From: Bog-473 sp963725895
GTDB taxonomy: Bacteria > Actinomycetota > Acidimicrobiia > Acidimicrobiales > RAAP-2
Assembly: GCA_963725895.1 (NCBI GenBank)
Contig: CAVSAJ010000003.1
Coordinates: 1,426,001 to 1,490,000, forward strand
Direction: 5' to 3'
DNA: 64,000 nt
Shown: positions 27,835 through 36,526 of the stretch, one piece after another
How the letters are laid out: the number at the start of each line of letters is the position of its first letter
How positions within the stretch are numbered: the first letter of the stretch is position 1
Made by a program: the position numbers and the translations under genes
The notes under the pieces: model-generated
Databases searched by the model: none
What the model was told of the DNA's origin: nothing
What the model saw: the letters and a program-made list of their open reading frames with translations, nothing else

Positions 27835-29196
27835 CGGTCACCGTCGAGAGCTTGCCCCGTGCCGCTGTGTGGCTGGGGCAGGACAACGCCCACCACCGCC
27901 CTGGTCAGCCGTCCCGTCGACGTGTCCTCCGTCTTGGCCTCGTTCTGCGACCACCCGGCGGCGTCATCGCCCGCGGCCTCGGGCGGAGCTACGGCGACGC
28001 CGCGCAATGCACCGGTGGGCTCACCATCGACACAGCGGGACTCAGCCACATCGGCACGCTGGACGAGGTCGTGGGGACGATCGAGGTCGGTGGGGGCGTC
28101 AGCCTGCACGACCTGATGCGGCGCCTCATTCCGGCGGGCTGGTTCGTGGCGGTGACGCCGGGGACCCGCTATGTCTCGGTCGGCGGTGCCATCGCCGCGG
28201 ACGTCCACGGAAAGAACCACCATCGCGACGGGCAGCTTCGCCCGGCACGTGGTGGAGATGACCCTCGTCACGCCCAGCGGGGTGATCACCGTGGCACCCG
28301 ATCGTGACCCCGAGCTGTTCTGGGCCACGGCCGGCGGTATGGGCCTCACCGGCGTGGTGGTCAGCGCCGTCCTGCGGCTCATCCCTATTGAGACGTCGTG
28401 GATGCGGGTGGACAGCCAGCGGTTCACTCGGCTCGAGGACCTGATGTCGACCATGGAGGCAGACGGACTCCCGTTACCACTACAGCGTGGCGTGGCTGGA
28501 CTGCGTCGGCGGTCGCAACGGCGACCACCGTTCGGTCCTGACGAGGGGGGACCACGCCCCTTCCGGTGCCACTTCCCGACCGGCTGCGTGGGCGCAGTCG
28601 GGAGGTCCCCGGCGACCCGAGGTTCCGGGTGCCCCGGTCGACGCCCCGCCGGCTCGTGAACCGACTCTCAGTCCGCGCCTTCAACGAGGCGTGGTTCCGG
28701 GCCTCCCGGTCGTCCCGGGGTTCGCTCCGTCCCCTGGCCGGGTTCTTCCATCCGCTCGACGGGGTGGGTGGGTGGAACCTGCTCTACGGACCGCAGGGGT
28801 TCGTGCAGTACCAGTTCGCTGTGCCCCCGGCGCGGGGCGATGTCATCGAGGACGCCGTTGCTGCGATCGCGTCGTCGGGAGTGCCCTCGTTCCTGGCCGT
28901 GCTGAAGCGCTTCGGGCCCGGGACGCCTGGCCCGCTCTCGTTCAGCCAAGAGGGCTGGACCCTCGCACTCGACTTCCCGCTCGGTCCGCCCGGCCTGCCG
29001 GCGCTTGCTGGACCGCCTCGACGATGCCGTGGCAATGGCCGATGGTCGCGTCTATCTGGCCAAGGACTCCCGGCTGCGACCGGAGCTCCTCCCCGTCATG
29101 TACCCCCGGCTGGGCGAGCTGGCCAGGGTCCGCCGGCGGGTCGATCCCGAGGGCGTGCTGGCCTCCGACCTCTCGCGCCGCCTCGGGATCTTGTGA
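27831..29196 (+). CDS. dprE1: DprE1-like decaprenylphosphoryl-ribose oxidase (frameshifted)
   Basis: FAD-dependent oxidase that converts decaprenylphosphoryl-ribose to the 2-keto intermediate. The FAD-binding region reads GGVIARGLGRSYGDAAQCTG, then VEVGGGVSLHDLM-like sequence, GWFVAVTPGTRYVSVGGAIA, ADVHGKNHHRDGS, and FWATAGGMGLTGVVVSAVLR. The C-terminal half has FNEAWFRASRSSRG, GWNLLYGPQGFVQYQFAVPP and SFLAVLKRFGPGTPGPLSFS. These match DprE1 closely; GKNHH holds the motif preceding the FAD. Shifts are needed near 27900, 28235, 28480, 28560 and 29005. It overlaps both neighbours. Confidence 0.85.
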
Positions 29197-29959
29197 TGAA
29201 CGACGCGTTCGGTCATCCCCAGTCGGTCGTCGTGCTCGGTGGGACGTCGGACATCGCACGCGAACTTGTCGCGTTGCTCGTCGCTGACCGCGGCAGATCC
29301 GTCGTCCTCGCCGGACGCGACCGTATGGCACTCGAACGGACGGCGAAGGATATTCGTCACCGCGTGGCCCGCGTGGGGACGGTGACCTTCGACGCCAGCA
29401 CGCTCGACGACGTCGACAAGACCGTCATGCGATGCTTCGAGGCCGCGGCTGAGGCAGTCGATGTTGTCATCGTCGCCGTGGGTGAACTCGGGTCCCAGGC
29501 CGAAGACGAGACGGACCCTGACCGGATCGTCGCGCATGATGACGGTCAATCTCACCTGGCCTGCGGCGGCCTTGTCGGCGGTGGCGGACCAGATGCGCCA
29601 GCAGGGTCACGGACGCATCATCGTACTGTCCTCGGTGGCCGGATTCCGGATCCGGCGATCCAACTACGTCTACGGCTCGGCGAAAGCCGGCCTCGATGGC
29701 TTCGCGCAAGGACTGAGCGAAGCCCTGCGCGGCACCGGTGTCTCGATGCACATCGTCCGACCCGGCTTTGTTCGTACCAAGATGACCGCCGGCCGCACCC
29801 CCTGCACCCTTCGCCGTCGACGCGTCCCGGGTCGCATCGGACACTATGCGCGGTCTCGCACGCGGGCAGACGGTGATCTGGTCGCCGGGTCTGCTCAGGT
29901 GGGTGTTCTCGGGTCTCCGCTTGCTCCCACCAGCCCTGTGGCGCCGCCTGCCGGGCTGA
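29196..29959 (+). CDS. dprE2: DprE2-like short-chain dehydrogenase (frameshifted)
   Basis: Rossmann SDR expected to reduce the keto intermediate to decaprenylphosphoryl-arabinose. The N-terminal SVVVLGGTSDIARELVALLV replaces the usual TGxxxGxG, as in DprE2. It continues VVLAGRDRMALERTAKDIRH, VDVVIVAVGELGSQAEDETD, and after a shift near 29535 MTVNLTWPAAALSAVADQMR, IIVLSSVAGFRIRRSNYVYG with the catalytic YxxxK in YGSAKAGLDG, and VRPGFVRTKM. A second shift near 29795 leads to the end SGLRLLPPALWRRLPG. ATG 29196 overlaps the DprE1 stop. Confidence 0.83.
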
Positions 29960-30014
29960 CCCGCGACCCTCACCACGTCTGCAGCCCCAAGCTGACAACA
30001 CGGCGAAGCTGAGC

Positions 30015-30031
30015 AATTGATCGATTCGTCA
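30015..30031 (+). promoter_or_regulatory. Candidate ArsR operator ahead of the GNAT-pckG-hyf operon
   Basis: aattgatcgattcgtca lies 36 bp before ATG 30067. A closely related sequence, ttgatcaattcgtta, is found 78 bp before the ArsR gene (39542). The shared 15-nt motif TTGATCRATTCGTYA contains an inverted-repeat core (TTGATCAA in the second copy). Assignment to this ArsR protein is inference. Confidence 0.5.
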
Positions 30032-30066
30032 GATGATCGCTTCGCGAGGTACGCTCCAACACCCTG

Positions 30067-30570
30067 ATGCCCAACCCGAGAGAAGCAGTGTCCGCCAGCA
30101 CGACCCTCGAACTCGATCCGAACGCCTATCTGACGATGTCCGCGTCTGGTGCTCGGCTGAGGTCGATTCGATCGGTGGTGGCACTGACCTTCTTTGAACA
30201 AGTCGGGGCACTGTTCGAGGGCGTCTCCCGACGTGTCGAGGCGTGGGGAGCGTTCGAGGACAGCACCACCCTGATCGGTGCTGCTGCCCTGGCGCGGGCC
30301 TCGGGAACCACCTTCTGGGCCCAGGTAGCGGTCGCACCCGCGCGCCGACGCCTGGGAATCGGCCGGGAGTTGCTCGACATCGCGATCGAAAGAGCCTCCG
30401 AAGGCGGGGGACGGAGGCTGACCGGGTCGTACCCGGCTCGTGCCATCGAGCCGCGGGCGCTCGTCGAATCGCAGCCGCTTTCGGTCGCCCGGCGGGTGCA
30501 GCACGGTCGAGCCGAAGTCGTGGTCTTCATCTCGGGGTTGTCAGCGAGAACACCGGGAGGACAGACGTGA
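30067..30570 (+). CDS. GNAT family N-acetyltransferase-like protein
   Basis: A 167-residue protein. The acetyl-CoA-binding motif A is clear: FWAQVAVAPARRRLGIGREL then LLDIAIERASEGG, with the R/Q-x-x-G-x-G/A signature as RRRLGIG. The N-terminal part is shorter than many GNATs and the C-terminal strands are weak, so the substrate is unknown. ATG 30067 is used; GTG 30091 is an alternative. Its stop overlaps the pckG start as GTGA, making it the first gene of a long operon. Confidence 0.65.
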   Translation: MPNPREAVSASTTLELDPNAYLTMSASGARLRSIRSVVALTFFEQVGALFEGVSRRVEAWGAFEDSTTLIGAAALARASGTTFWAQVAVAPARRRLGIGRELLDIAIERASEGGGRRLTGSYPARAIEPRALVESQPLSVARRVQHGRAEVVVFISGLSARTPGGQT

Positions 30571-32405
30571 GTGGAGACGTTCCTCACAAGGCGCTCTACG
30601 AATGGGTGCAAGGTTGGGCGGAGCTCATGCAGCCGAGCGCCCTGCACTGGTGCGACGGCTCGGCCCAGGAGAACGCGGGGCTGTGCCGTCGACTGGTGGA
30701 CGCCGGCACGTTGATCCCGCTGGACGCGGCGCGGCGCCCCGGCAGCTATCTCTGCCGCTCGGATCCCGGTGACGTGGCCCGGGTCGAGGACCGCACCTTC
30801 ATCTGCAGCGAGCACGCCGAGGATGCCGGGCCGACCAACAACTGGCAGGACCCGGCCGAGATGCGCTTTGAGCTGCGAGAGCTCTACAGCGGTTCGATGC
30901 GGGGACGCACCATGTACGTCGTCCCTTTCTCGATGGGACCCCTTGGCAGTCCGATCGCCCATATCGGCGTGCAGCTGACTGATTCTGCCTACGTGGCCGC
31001 GTCGATGCGGATCATGACCCGGATGGGGCAGGGCGCCCTCGACGAGCTCGGCACCGACCGTCCCTTTGTGCCGTGCGTCCATTCGGTTGGGATGCCGCTT
31101 GCCGAGGGCCAAGCGGATGTGCCGTGGCCCTGTGACGCCAACCGCAAGTACATCGTCCATTTTCCCGAGACGCGCGAGATCTGGTCCTACGGCTCTGGGT
31201 ATGGCGGCAACGCCTTGTTGGGGAAGAAGTGCTTCGCCCTGCGCATCGCGTCGGTGATGGCTCGCCACGACGGCTGGCTGGCCGAGCACATGCTGATCCT
31301 CAAACTCACCGATCCCCACGGCGAGTCGCGCTACATCGCCGCGGCCTTCCCGAGCGCCTGTGGCAAGACCAATCTCGCCATGGTGGTGCCGACCATTCCG
31401 GGCTGGAAGGCCGAGACCATCGGCGACGACATCTGCTGGATGAAGTTCGGCCCTGACGGGCGCCTGCGCGCCATCAACCCCGAGTTCGGCATGTTCGGCG
31501 TCGCTCCAGGCACCGGCGCCCACACCAACCCCAACGCGATTGCCGCGCTGAGCCACGACACGATCTTCACCAACGTGGCCGCCACCGACGTCGGCGACGT
31601 CTGGTGGGAAGGTCTCACCGAGGAGGCCCCAGCCCACCTCATCGACTGGCGCGGCCAGGACTGGACGCCTGAGTCCACGAACCCCGCCGCGCATCCCAAC
31701 AGCCGCTTCACCGCCGCCCTGTCTCAGGTGCCCTCGATCGCCCCCGAGTGGGAGGATCCCGAAGGGGTGCCGATCTCGGCCATCCTCTTCGGCGGTCGCC
31801 GCGCCTCGGTCGTCCCGCTGGTCACCGAGGCGTTCGACTGGGCCCATGGGGTGTTCTTGGGCTCGATCATGGCGTCGGAGACGACGGCCGCCGCAGCGGG
31901 CACCGTCGGCACCTTGCGCCGTGACCCCTTCGCCATGTTGCCCTTCTGCGGCTATCACATGGGCGATTATTTCGCCCACTGGCTGAACGTCGGGGCCGCG
32001 GCCATGGACCAGTCGCTGCTGCCCAAGATCTTCTACGTCAACTGGTTTCGTCGCGGCGCTGACAACACGTTCCTCTGGCCCGGCTACGGCGAGAACTCCC
32101 GGGTGCTGGCCTGGGTCTTCGAGCGCTGCGCCGGAGGGGGCGGTGCCGTCGAGACCCCTATCGGACTCGTGCCCGAGCGCAGTGCCCTCGACACGGAGGG
32201 ACTGGACCTCGCCCCTGGGCGGCTCGACGAACTGCTGGCGGTGGAGCTCGACGCCTGGCGCCACGAGGTCGGGCTCATCGACGAGCACTACGCCCGCTTC
32301 GGCGACCGGCTGCCTGACGCGCTGCTCGACCAGCTCCACGCGCTCGACAAACGGCTGGTGCTCGCGCTCGACAAGCGGCTGGCCGCAGAGACCCTGACGC
32401 GCTGA
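30567..32405 (+). CDS. pckG: Phosphoenolpyruvate carboxykinase (GTP)
   Basis: A 612-residue GTP-type PEPCK (oxaloacetate + GTP to PEP + GDP + CO2), of usual length. Motifs include the substrate site SMRGRTMYVVPFSMGPLGSP, IWSYGSGYGGNALLGKKCFA, the kinase P-loop AAFPSACGKTNLAMVVPTIP with the family-specific Cys near residue 265, the metal site ETIGDDICWMKFGPDGRLRA, and the guanine-binding part FFVNWFRR-like FYVNWFRRGADNTFLWPGYG. GTG 30567 overlaps the GNAT stop. The next gene begins only eight bases after the stop, so a carbon-flux enzyme is cotranscribed with the hyf-like complex. Confidence 0.95.
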   Translation: MSGDVPHKALYEWVQGWAELMQPSALHWCDGSAQENAGLCRRLVDAGTLIPLDAARRPGSYLCRSDPGDVARVEDRTFICSEHAEDAGPTNNWQDPAEMRFELRELYSGSMRGRTMYVVPFSMGPLGSPIAHIGVQLTDSAYVAASMRIMTRMGQGALDELGTDRPFVPCVHSVGMPLAEGQADVPWPCDANRKYIVHFPETREIWSYGSGYGGNALLGKKCFALRIASVMARHDGWLAEHMLILKLTDPHGESRYIAAAFPSACGKTNLAMVVPTIPGWKAETIGDDICWMKFGPDGRLRAINPEFGMFGVAPGTGAHTNPNAIAALSHDTIFTNVAATDVGDVWWEGLTEEAPAHLIDWRGQDWTPESTNPAAHPNSRFTAALSQVPSIAPEWEDPEGVPISAILFGGRRASVVPLVTEAFDWAHGVFLGSIMASETTAAAAGTVGTLRRDPFAMLPFCGYHMGDYFAHWLNVGAAAMDQSLLPKIFYVNWFRRGADNTFLWPGYGENSRVLAWVFERCAGGGGAVETPIGLVPERSALDTEGLDLAPGRLDELLAVELDAWRHEVGLIDEHYARFGDRLPDALLDQLHALDKRLVLALDKRLAAETLTR

Positions 32406-32412
32406 CGCCCGG

Positions 32413-32910
32413 GTGGGGAAGGGAACGTTTCGAGAGATCGCACGGCGGCTGGGCCAGCGCCCCGCTGACCTGGGCGCGCCGACCGCCACCGATGGCACCA
32501 CCCCCGAGGCCGCCAGACGCACCCGGGGCTCACTCCAACTCCGCCAGGTCGATGCCGGGTCGTGCAACGGCTGCGAGCTCGAGATCGCCTCGTGCTTCTC
32601 CCCGACCTATGACGCGGAGCGCTTCGGCATCCGCCTCGAGGCTTCTCCGCGCCACGCCGACGGGTTGCTCGTGACGGGGCCGGTCACCCACAACATGGCC
32701 GACCCCTTGCGTAAGACCCACGAGGCGGTGCCCGAACCCAAATTGGTGGTGGCGGTGGGGGACTGTGCCCGCGACTGTGGGGTGTTCCGCGGCGCCTACG
32801 GGGTGGCCGGAGCGGTCGCCGACGTCGTGCCGGTCGATGTCGAGATCCCCGGCTGCCCGCCTGAACCCGAGGCCATCATCGCCGCGTTGCGGAGCCTGTC
32901 GGGGAGGTGA
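32413..32910 (+). CDS. NuoB/HyfI-like small subunit of a hyf-type complex
   Basis: A 165-residue NADH-ubiquinone oxidoreductase 20-kDa family protein holding one [4Fe-4S] cluster (N2-like). The Cys ligands are in QVDAGSCNGCELEIA, VVAVGDCARDCGVFRG and VEIPGCPPEPEAI. An N-terminal extension of about 40 residues precedes the fold. It corresponds to Rv0082 in the M. tuberculosis cluster. Its stop overlaps the hyfB-like start (GTGA). Confidence 0.9.
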   Translation: MGKGTFREIARRLGQRPADLGAPTATDGTTPEAARRTRGSLQLRQVDAGSCNGCELEIASCFSPTYDAERFGIRLEASPRHADGLLVTGPVTHNMADPLRKTHEAVPEPKLVVAVGDCARDCGVFRGAYGVAGAVADVVPVDVEIPGCPPEPEAIIAALRSLSGR

Positions 32911-34914
32911 GGGCCGACCTCTTGGTGGCCACGGCCCTCTTCGGCCTGGCCGCCTCACTCGCCGGTGCCTGCGCGCCGCCACAGGCTCGCGTCCGCCTGT
33001 CGGTCGCCCTGACGGTGGCGGCCTGTGCGTGCGGGTTCGCGGTGTCCGCCGACGTGCTCGCCACCGGCGACGTCGCCACGGTGCACACCAGCCAACTGCT
33101 GCCGCTTCTCGGCTTCTCCCTTCGCCTCGATCGTCTCGGTGCGCTCTTCGTCGCCATCTCTGCCGGCGTCGGCCTATGCGCCATGATCTTTCGCCTCGGC
33201 TACCGGGGCCACGGACTCTCCAGCCGCACGGGATCGAGCGTGTTGCCCCTCTTCGTCACCACCCTCCTCCTCGTGCCGGCGGCGTCGGCCGTCGGCACCT
33301 TCTTGTTCCTCTGGGAGCTGATGGCGGTGACGTCGCTGCTCTTGGTGCTCGCCGACCACCGCGCCCGCGACGAGGTACAGCGGGCGGGCCAGTGGTACGC
33401 GGTGATGACTCAGTTCGGTGCCGCCGCGTTGCTTCTGGGCTTGGTGCTGTTGGCGGATCGCGCCGGGAGCCAGTCCTTCGCCGTGATCGCCGCCCACGGC
33501 CCGCACCTCGCTCCTTGGGTGCGTTCGACGGCGTTCGTGCTGGCGGTCGTCGGGTTCGCTTCGAAAGCGGGTGCGGTGCCGCTCCACGTCTGGCTGCCGC
33601 GCGCCCATCCCGAGGCCCCGGGACCGGTCTCGGCCCTCATGTCCGCCGCCATGGTCAACCTCGGCATCTACGGAATCATCCGGGTCGGCGACACGTTGCT
33701 CGGCGGTGGGCCGGCGTGGTGGTGGCTCCTTGTCATGGCCCTCGGCGGGCTATCCGCGCTCTTCGGCGCGCTGCACTCCTCGACCAGCACCGACCTCAAA
33801 CGACTGCTGGCGTACTCGACAACCGACAACGTCGGTCTCATGCTGCTGGGCGTCGGGGCCTCGGGCCTGTTCGCCGCCACCGGGCATCGCGCGTTGGCGG
33901 TCGTCGCCCTCGTCGCCGCCCTTTTGCACGTCGTGTTCCACGCCGTCTTCAAGGGCTCGCTGTTCCTCTCGGCCAGCTCACTCCAGCAGGCGACAGGCCT
34001 GCGCGACCTGGACCGCCTCGGTGGCCTGGTGCGGCGGCTGCCCCGCAGCGCCCCCGTGTTCATCGTGGCCGGCCTGGCCATCTGCGCCCTGCCGCCGCTG
34101 TGCGGCTTCGTGAGCGAGTGGCTGCTCCTCCAGAGCCTGCTCCACGGGCTGCCCTCGGCCGACACCGCCGTCCAGGTCGCGATGCCGCTCGGGGTGGGTG
34201 TGCTGGCGTTGACCGGTGGGTTGACCGCGGCCACCTTCGTCAAGGCCATCGGGGTCGGGACTCCTCGGCCAGGCCCGCAGCGACGGCGCCGCCTGCGCGA
34301 ACGAGGTTCCGGCCACGATGTGGGGAGGCGCCGGGCTGTTGGCGTTGCTGTGTCTGGTCTTCGGCGTCGCTCCCTTTCTCGTGCTCCCCGCCGTGGTCGA
34401 CGCGGCGCGCAGCGGCCTCGGCTATGGCGCGGCGCACCCTCTGGCCCAGGGTTGGAGCGTCGGGCTCACGGGCGTGCAAGGCATGCTCGCTCCGGGGCTG
34501 TTGGCGCTCGGGCTGGTCGTCGCCGTGTCGCTCGCGGCGGCGGTCCGCCAGCTGGCCCAGCGCGGCGCGCTGCGCCGGACCGAGGCCTGGGGGTGCGGAA
34601 GACAGGTCCAGACGGCGCGCATGCAGTACACGGCGACGTCGTTTGCCGAACCGTTGACCCGGGTGTTTGACGACGTCCTCGGGCCGACCCACGACCTCGA
34701 CGTGAGCCACAGCGCCGAGTCGCGCTACTACGTCGAGTCGGCTGCCTTCCACACCACGACGCAGGACGCTTTCGAGCGCCACGGCTATCGCCCGCTCTCG
34801 GCGGCGCTCGGGTGGTGGGGTCGCCAGGCGCGCCGCGTCCCCAACGGCAGCGTGCACCGCTACTTGGCCTTCGGCCTCGCCGCTCTGGTTGTCGTGCTGC
34901 TGGTGGTCGGATGA
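32907..34914 (+). CDS. hyfB: HyfB-like antiporter-type membrane subunit (frameshifted once)
   Basis: Proton-translocating NuoL/M/N-type subunit. The conserved core has FLFLWELMAVTSLLLVLADH, VGFASKAGAVPLHVWLPRAH with a key Lys, PEAPGPVSALMSAAMVNLGI, DLKRLLAYSTTDNVGLMLLG, and HAVFKGSLFLSASSLQQATG with a second Lys. One extra base near 34257 shifts the frame; the repaired sequence continues LLGQARSDGAACANEVPATM with further helices and a C-terminal HyfB-type tail (EAWGCGRQVQTARMQYTATS). It corresponds to Rv0083. Confidence 0.88.
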
Positions 34915-35870
34915 GCGCGCAGTGGCCGCTCGCCTCTGTCGTCGCCGTGGCCGTGCTCCAGGTGGTCGGCGTAGTCATGGGCGGCCCGCTGCTGGTGGGC
35001 CTCATGCGCAAGGTCCGCTGCCGACTCGAAGGTCGGGCCGGCCCGCCCGCCCGCCAGCCGCTGCTCGACCTGCGCAAGCTCATGCACAAGGAGCGCACCT
35101 GCCCAGAGGGGGCCAGCTGGGTGTTCTCGGCGGCCCCCCTCGTGCTGGTGGGATCGGTCGCGGTCGCGGCGGCCGTCACGCCGCTCCTCGGCACCGCCCC
35201 CGCGTTCGGCCCCTCGGCCGACCTGTTCGCGGTGGTGTTCCTGCTGCTCTTGGGCTCGGTGGCCCTCGCCCTCGGCGCCCTCGATACGGGGACGGCGTTC
35301 GGCGGCATGGGAGCGAGCCGGGCCATGACCATCGGGGCGCTCAGCGAACCGGCGCTGTTGGTGGCCGTCCTGGCTCTGTCGATCCCGGCCCGCTCGTCGA
35401 ACCTGCCCGCCATCGTCACCCGTTCCCTGGCCCATCCGGCCTGGCTGGCCAGTCCCCAGCGCCTGCTGGCCGTCGTAGCCCTCGTGATCGTGATCGTGGC
35501 CGAGTGCGGGCGCCTGCCGGTCGACAACCCGAGCACCCATCTGGAGCTCACGATGATCCACGAGGCGATGGTCCTCGAATACGCCGGTCCCGACCTCGCC
35601 CTGGTCAAGCTGGCCGAGGCGATGCGCCTCGGGTTCCTCGTGGCGCTGCTCGCCGTCCTCTTCGTCCCCTGGGGGATCGCAACCGCCCCGGGCCCGGTGC
35701 ACCTCGCTCTCGGGCTGGTGGCGGTCGGCGCCAAGGTCGCCGCGCTGGGCGTGGCGCTGGCCGCGGCCGAGGTGCTCGTGGCCAAGCTCCGCCTCTTCCG
35801 GGTGCCCGAGCTGATGGCGGGTGCCTTCGTCCTCTCGGTGCTGGCGGTGATCTCGGTGGCGATCGTGTGA
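34911..35870 (+). CDS. HyfC/HycD-like (NuoH-type) membrane subunit
   Basis: A 319-residue membrane subunit joining the antiporter-like subunits to the hydrophilic arm. NuoH-type features are QPLLDLRKLMHKERTCPEGA at the first cytosolic loop, AGRLPVDNP-like VAECGRLPVDNPSTHLELTM, and IHEAMVLEYAGPDLALVKLA, the conserved acidic loop. It starts at ATG 34911 overlapping the previous stop, and ends overlapping the next start. It corresponds to Rv0084 (hycD). Confidence 0.92.
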   Translation: MSAQWPLASVVAVAVLQVVGVVMGGPLLVGLMRKVRCRLEGRAGPPARQPLLDLRKLMHKERTCPEGASWVFSAAPLVLVGSVAVAAAVTPLLGTAPAFGPSADLFAVVFLLLLGSVALALGALDTGTAFGGMGASRAMTIGALSEPALLVAVLALSIPARSSNLPAIVTRSLAHPAWLASPQRLLAVVALVIVIVAECGRLPVDNPSTHLELTMIHEAMVLEYAGPDLALVKLAEAMRLGFLVALLAVLFVPWGIATAPGPVHLALGLVAVGAKVAALGVALAAAEVLVAKLRLFRVPELMAGAFVLSVLAVISVAIV

Positions 35871-36526
35871 GCATCCAGACCTTCGACTCCTCGCTCACCC
35901 TCTTCGTCGGGGCGGTGCTCGTCTGCGCCGTGGCCGTCCTGTGGCTCAGCGCGGTGCGCGCCGTCGTGCGGGTGCTGGCGGTCCAGGGGCTTGCACTCGG
36001 GGCGGTGGCCGCCACCTTGGGCTTGCACGCCCACGACGCCGGTCTGGTCGCGACGGCCGCGGTCGTGGTGGGGATCAAGGCGGTGGCCATCCCGACGCTG
36101 CTGCGGCGCATTGGTTCGGGTGACGCGACCGAGCGCGAGCGACGCCCGCTGGTGAACGTCCCCGCGTCCCTCGTCGTCTCCGCCGCCTTGATCCTGCTTG
36201 CCTTCGCCTCCACCCACGTGCTCACCCACGTAGTCACCGGCACACCCGGGTCGCTCGTTCCGGTTGGCTTTGCCACCTTGCTCATCGGGTTCTTCGTGCT
36301 GGTGGCGCGGCGCCGGCCGATCTTTCAGATCGTGGGGCTGTTGCTCGTCGACAACGGCATCGCCCTCGTCGCGTTCCTCATCACTGCGGGGGTGCCTTTC
36401 TTGATCGAGCTCGGCGTGACCCTCGACGTGCTCTTGGGCGTCGTGGTCCTCATGGTGCTGGCCCAGCGTCTGCACCATGAGTTCGGCGAGATCGAGCTCG
36501 ATGAGCTCCAGGAGCTGCACGACTGA
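35867..36526 (+). CDS. HyfE-like membrane subunit
   Basis: A 219-residue membrane protein with a NuoK-like second half: RPIFQIVGLLLVDNGIALVA, and FLIELGVTLDVLLGVVVLMV with a conserved Glu. The first half has three helices including VRVLAVQGLALGAVAATLGL. The tail EFGEIELDELQELHD is acidic. GTG 35867 overlaps the preceding stop; its stop overlaps the next ATG. It corresponds to Rv0085 (hycP). Confidence 0.9.
   Translation: MSIQTFDSSLTLFVGAVLVCAVAVLWLSAVRAVVRVLAVQGLALGAVAATLGLHAHDAGLVATAAVVVGIKAVAIPTLLRRIGSGDATERERRPLVNVPASLVVSAALILLAFASTHVLTHVVTGTPGSLVPVGFATLLIGFFVLVARRRPIFQIVGLLLVDNGIALVAFLITAGVPFLIELGVTLDVLLGVVVLMVLAQRLHHEFGEIELDELQELHD

Noticed and set aside
30126..32567. Long antisense open frame over pckG
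   Set aside because: It lies opposite a clear PEPCK gene, has no family-like sequence, and is expected from high-GC third-position bias. The same applies to long antisense frames over the hyf genes (for example 36325-37860).
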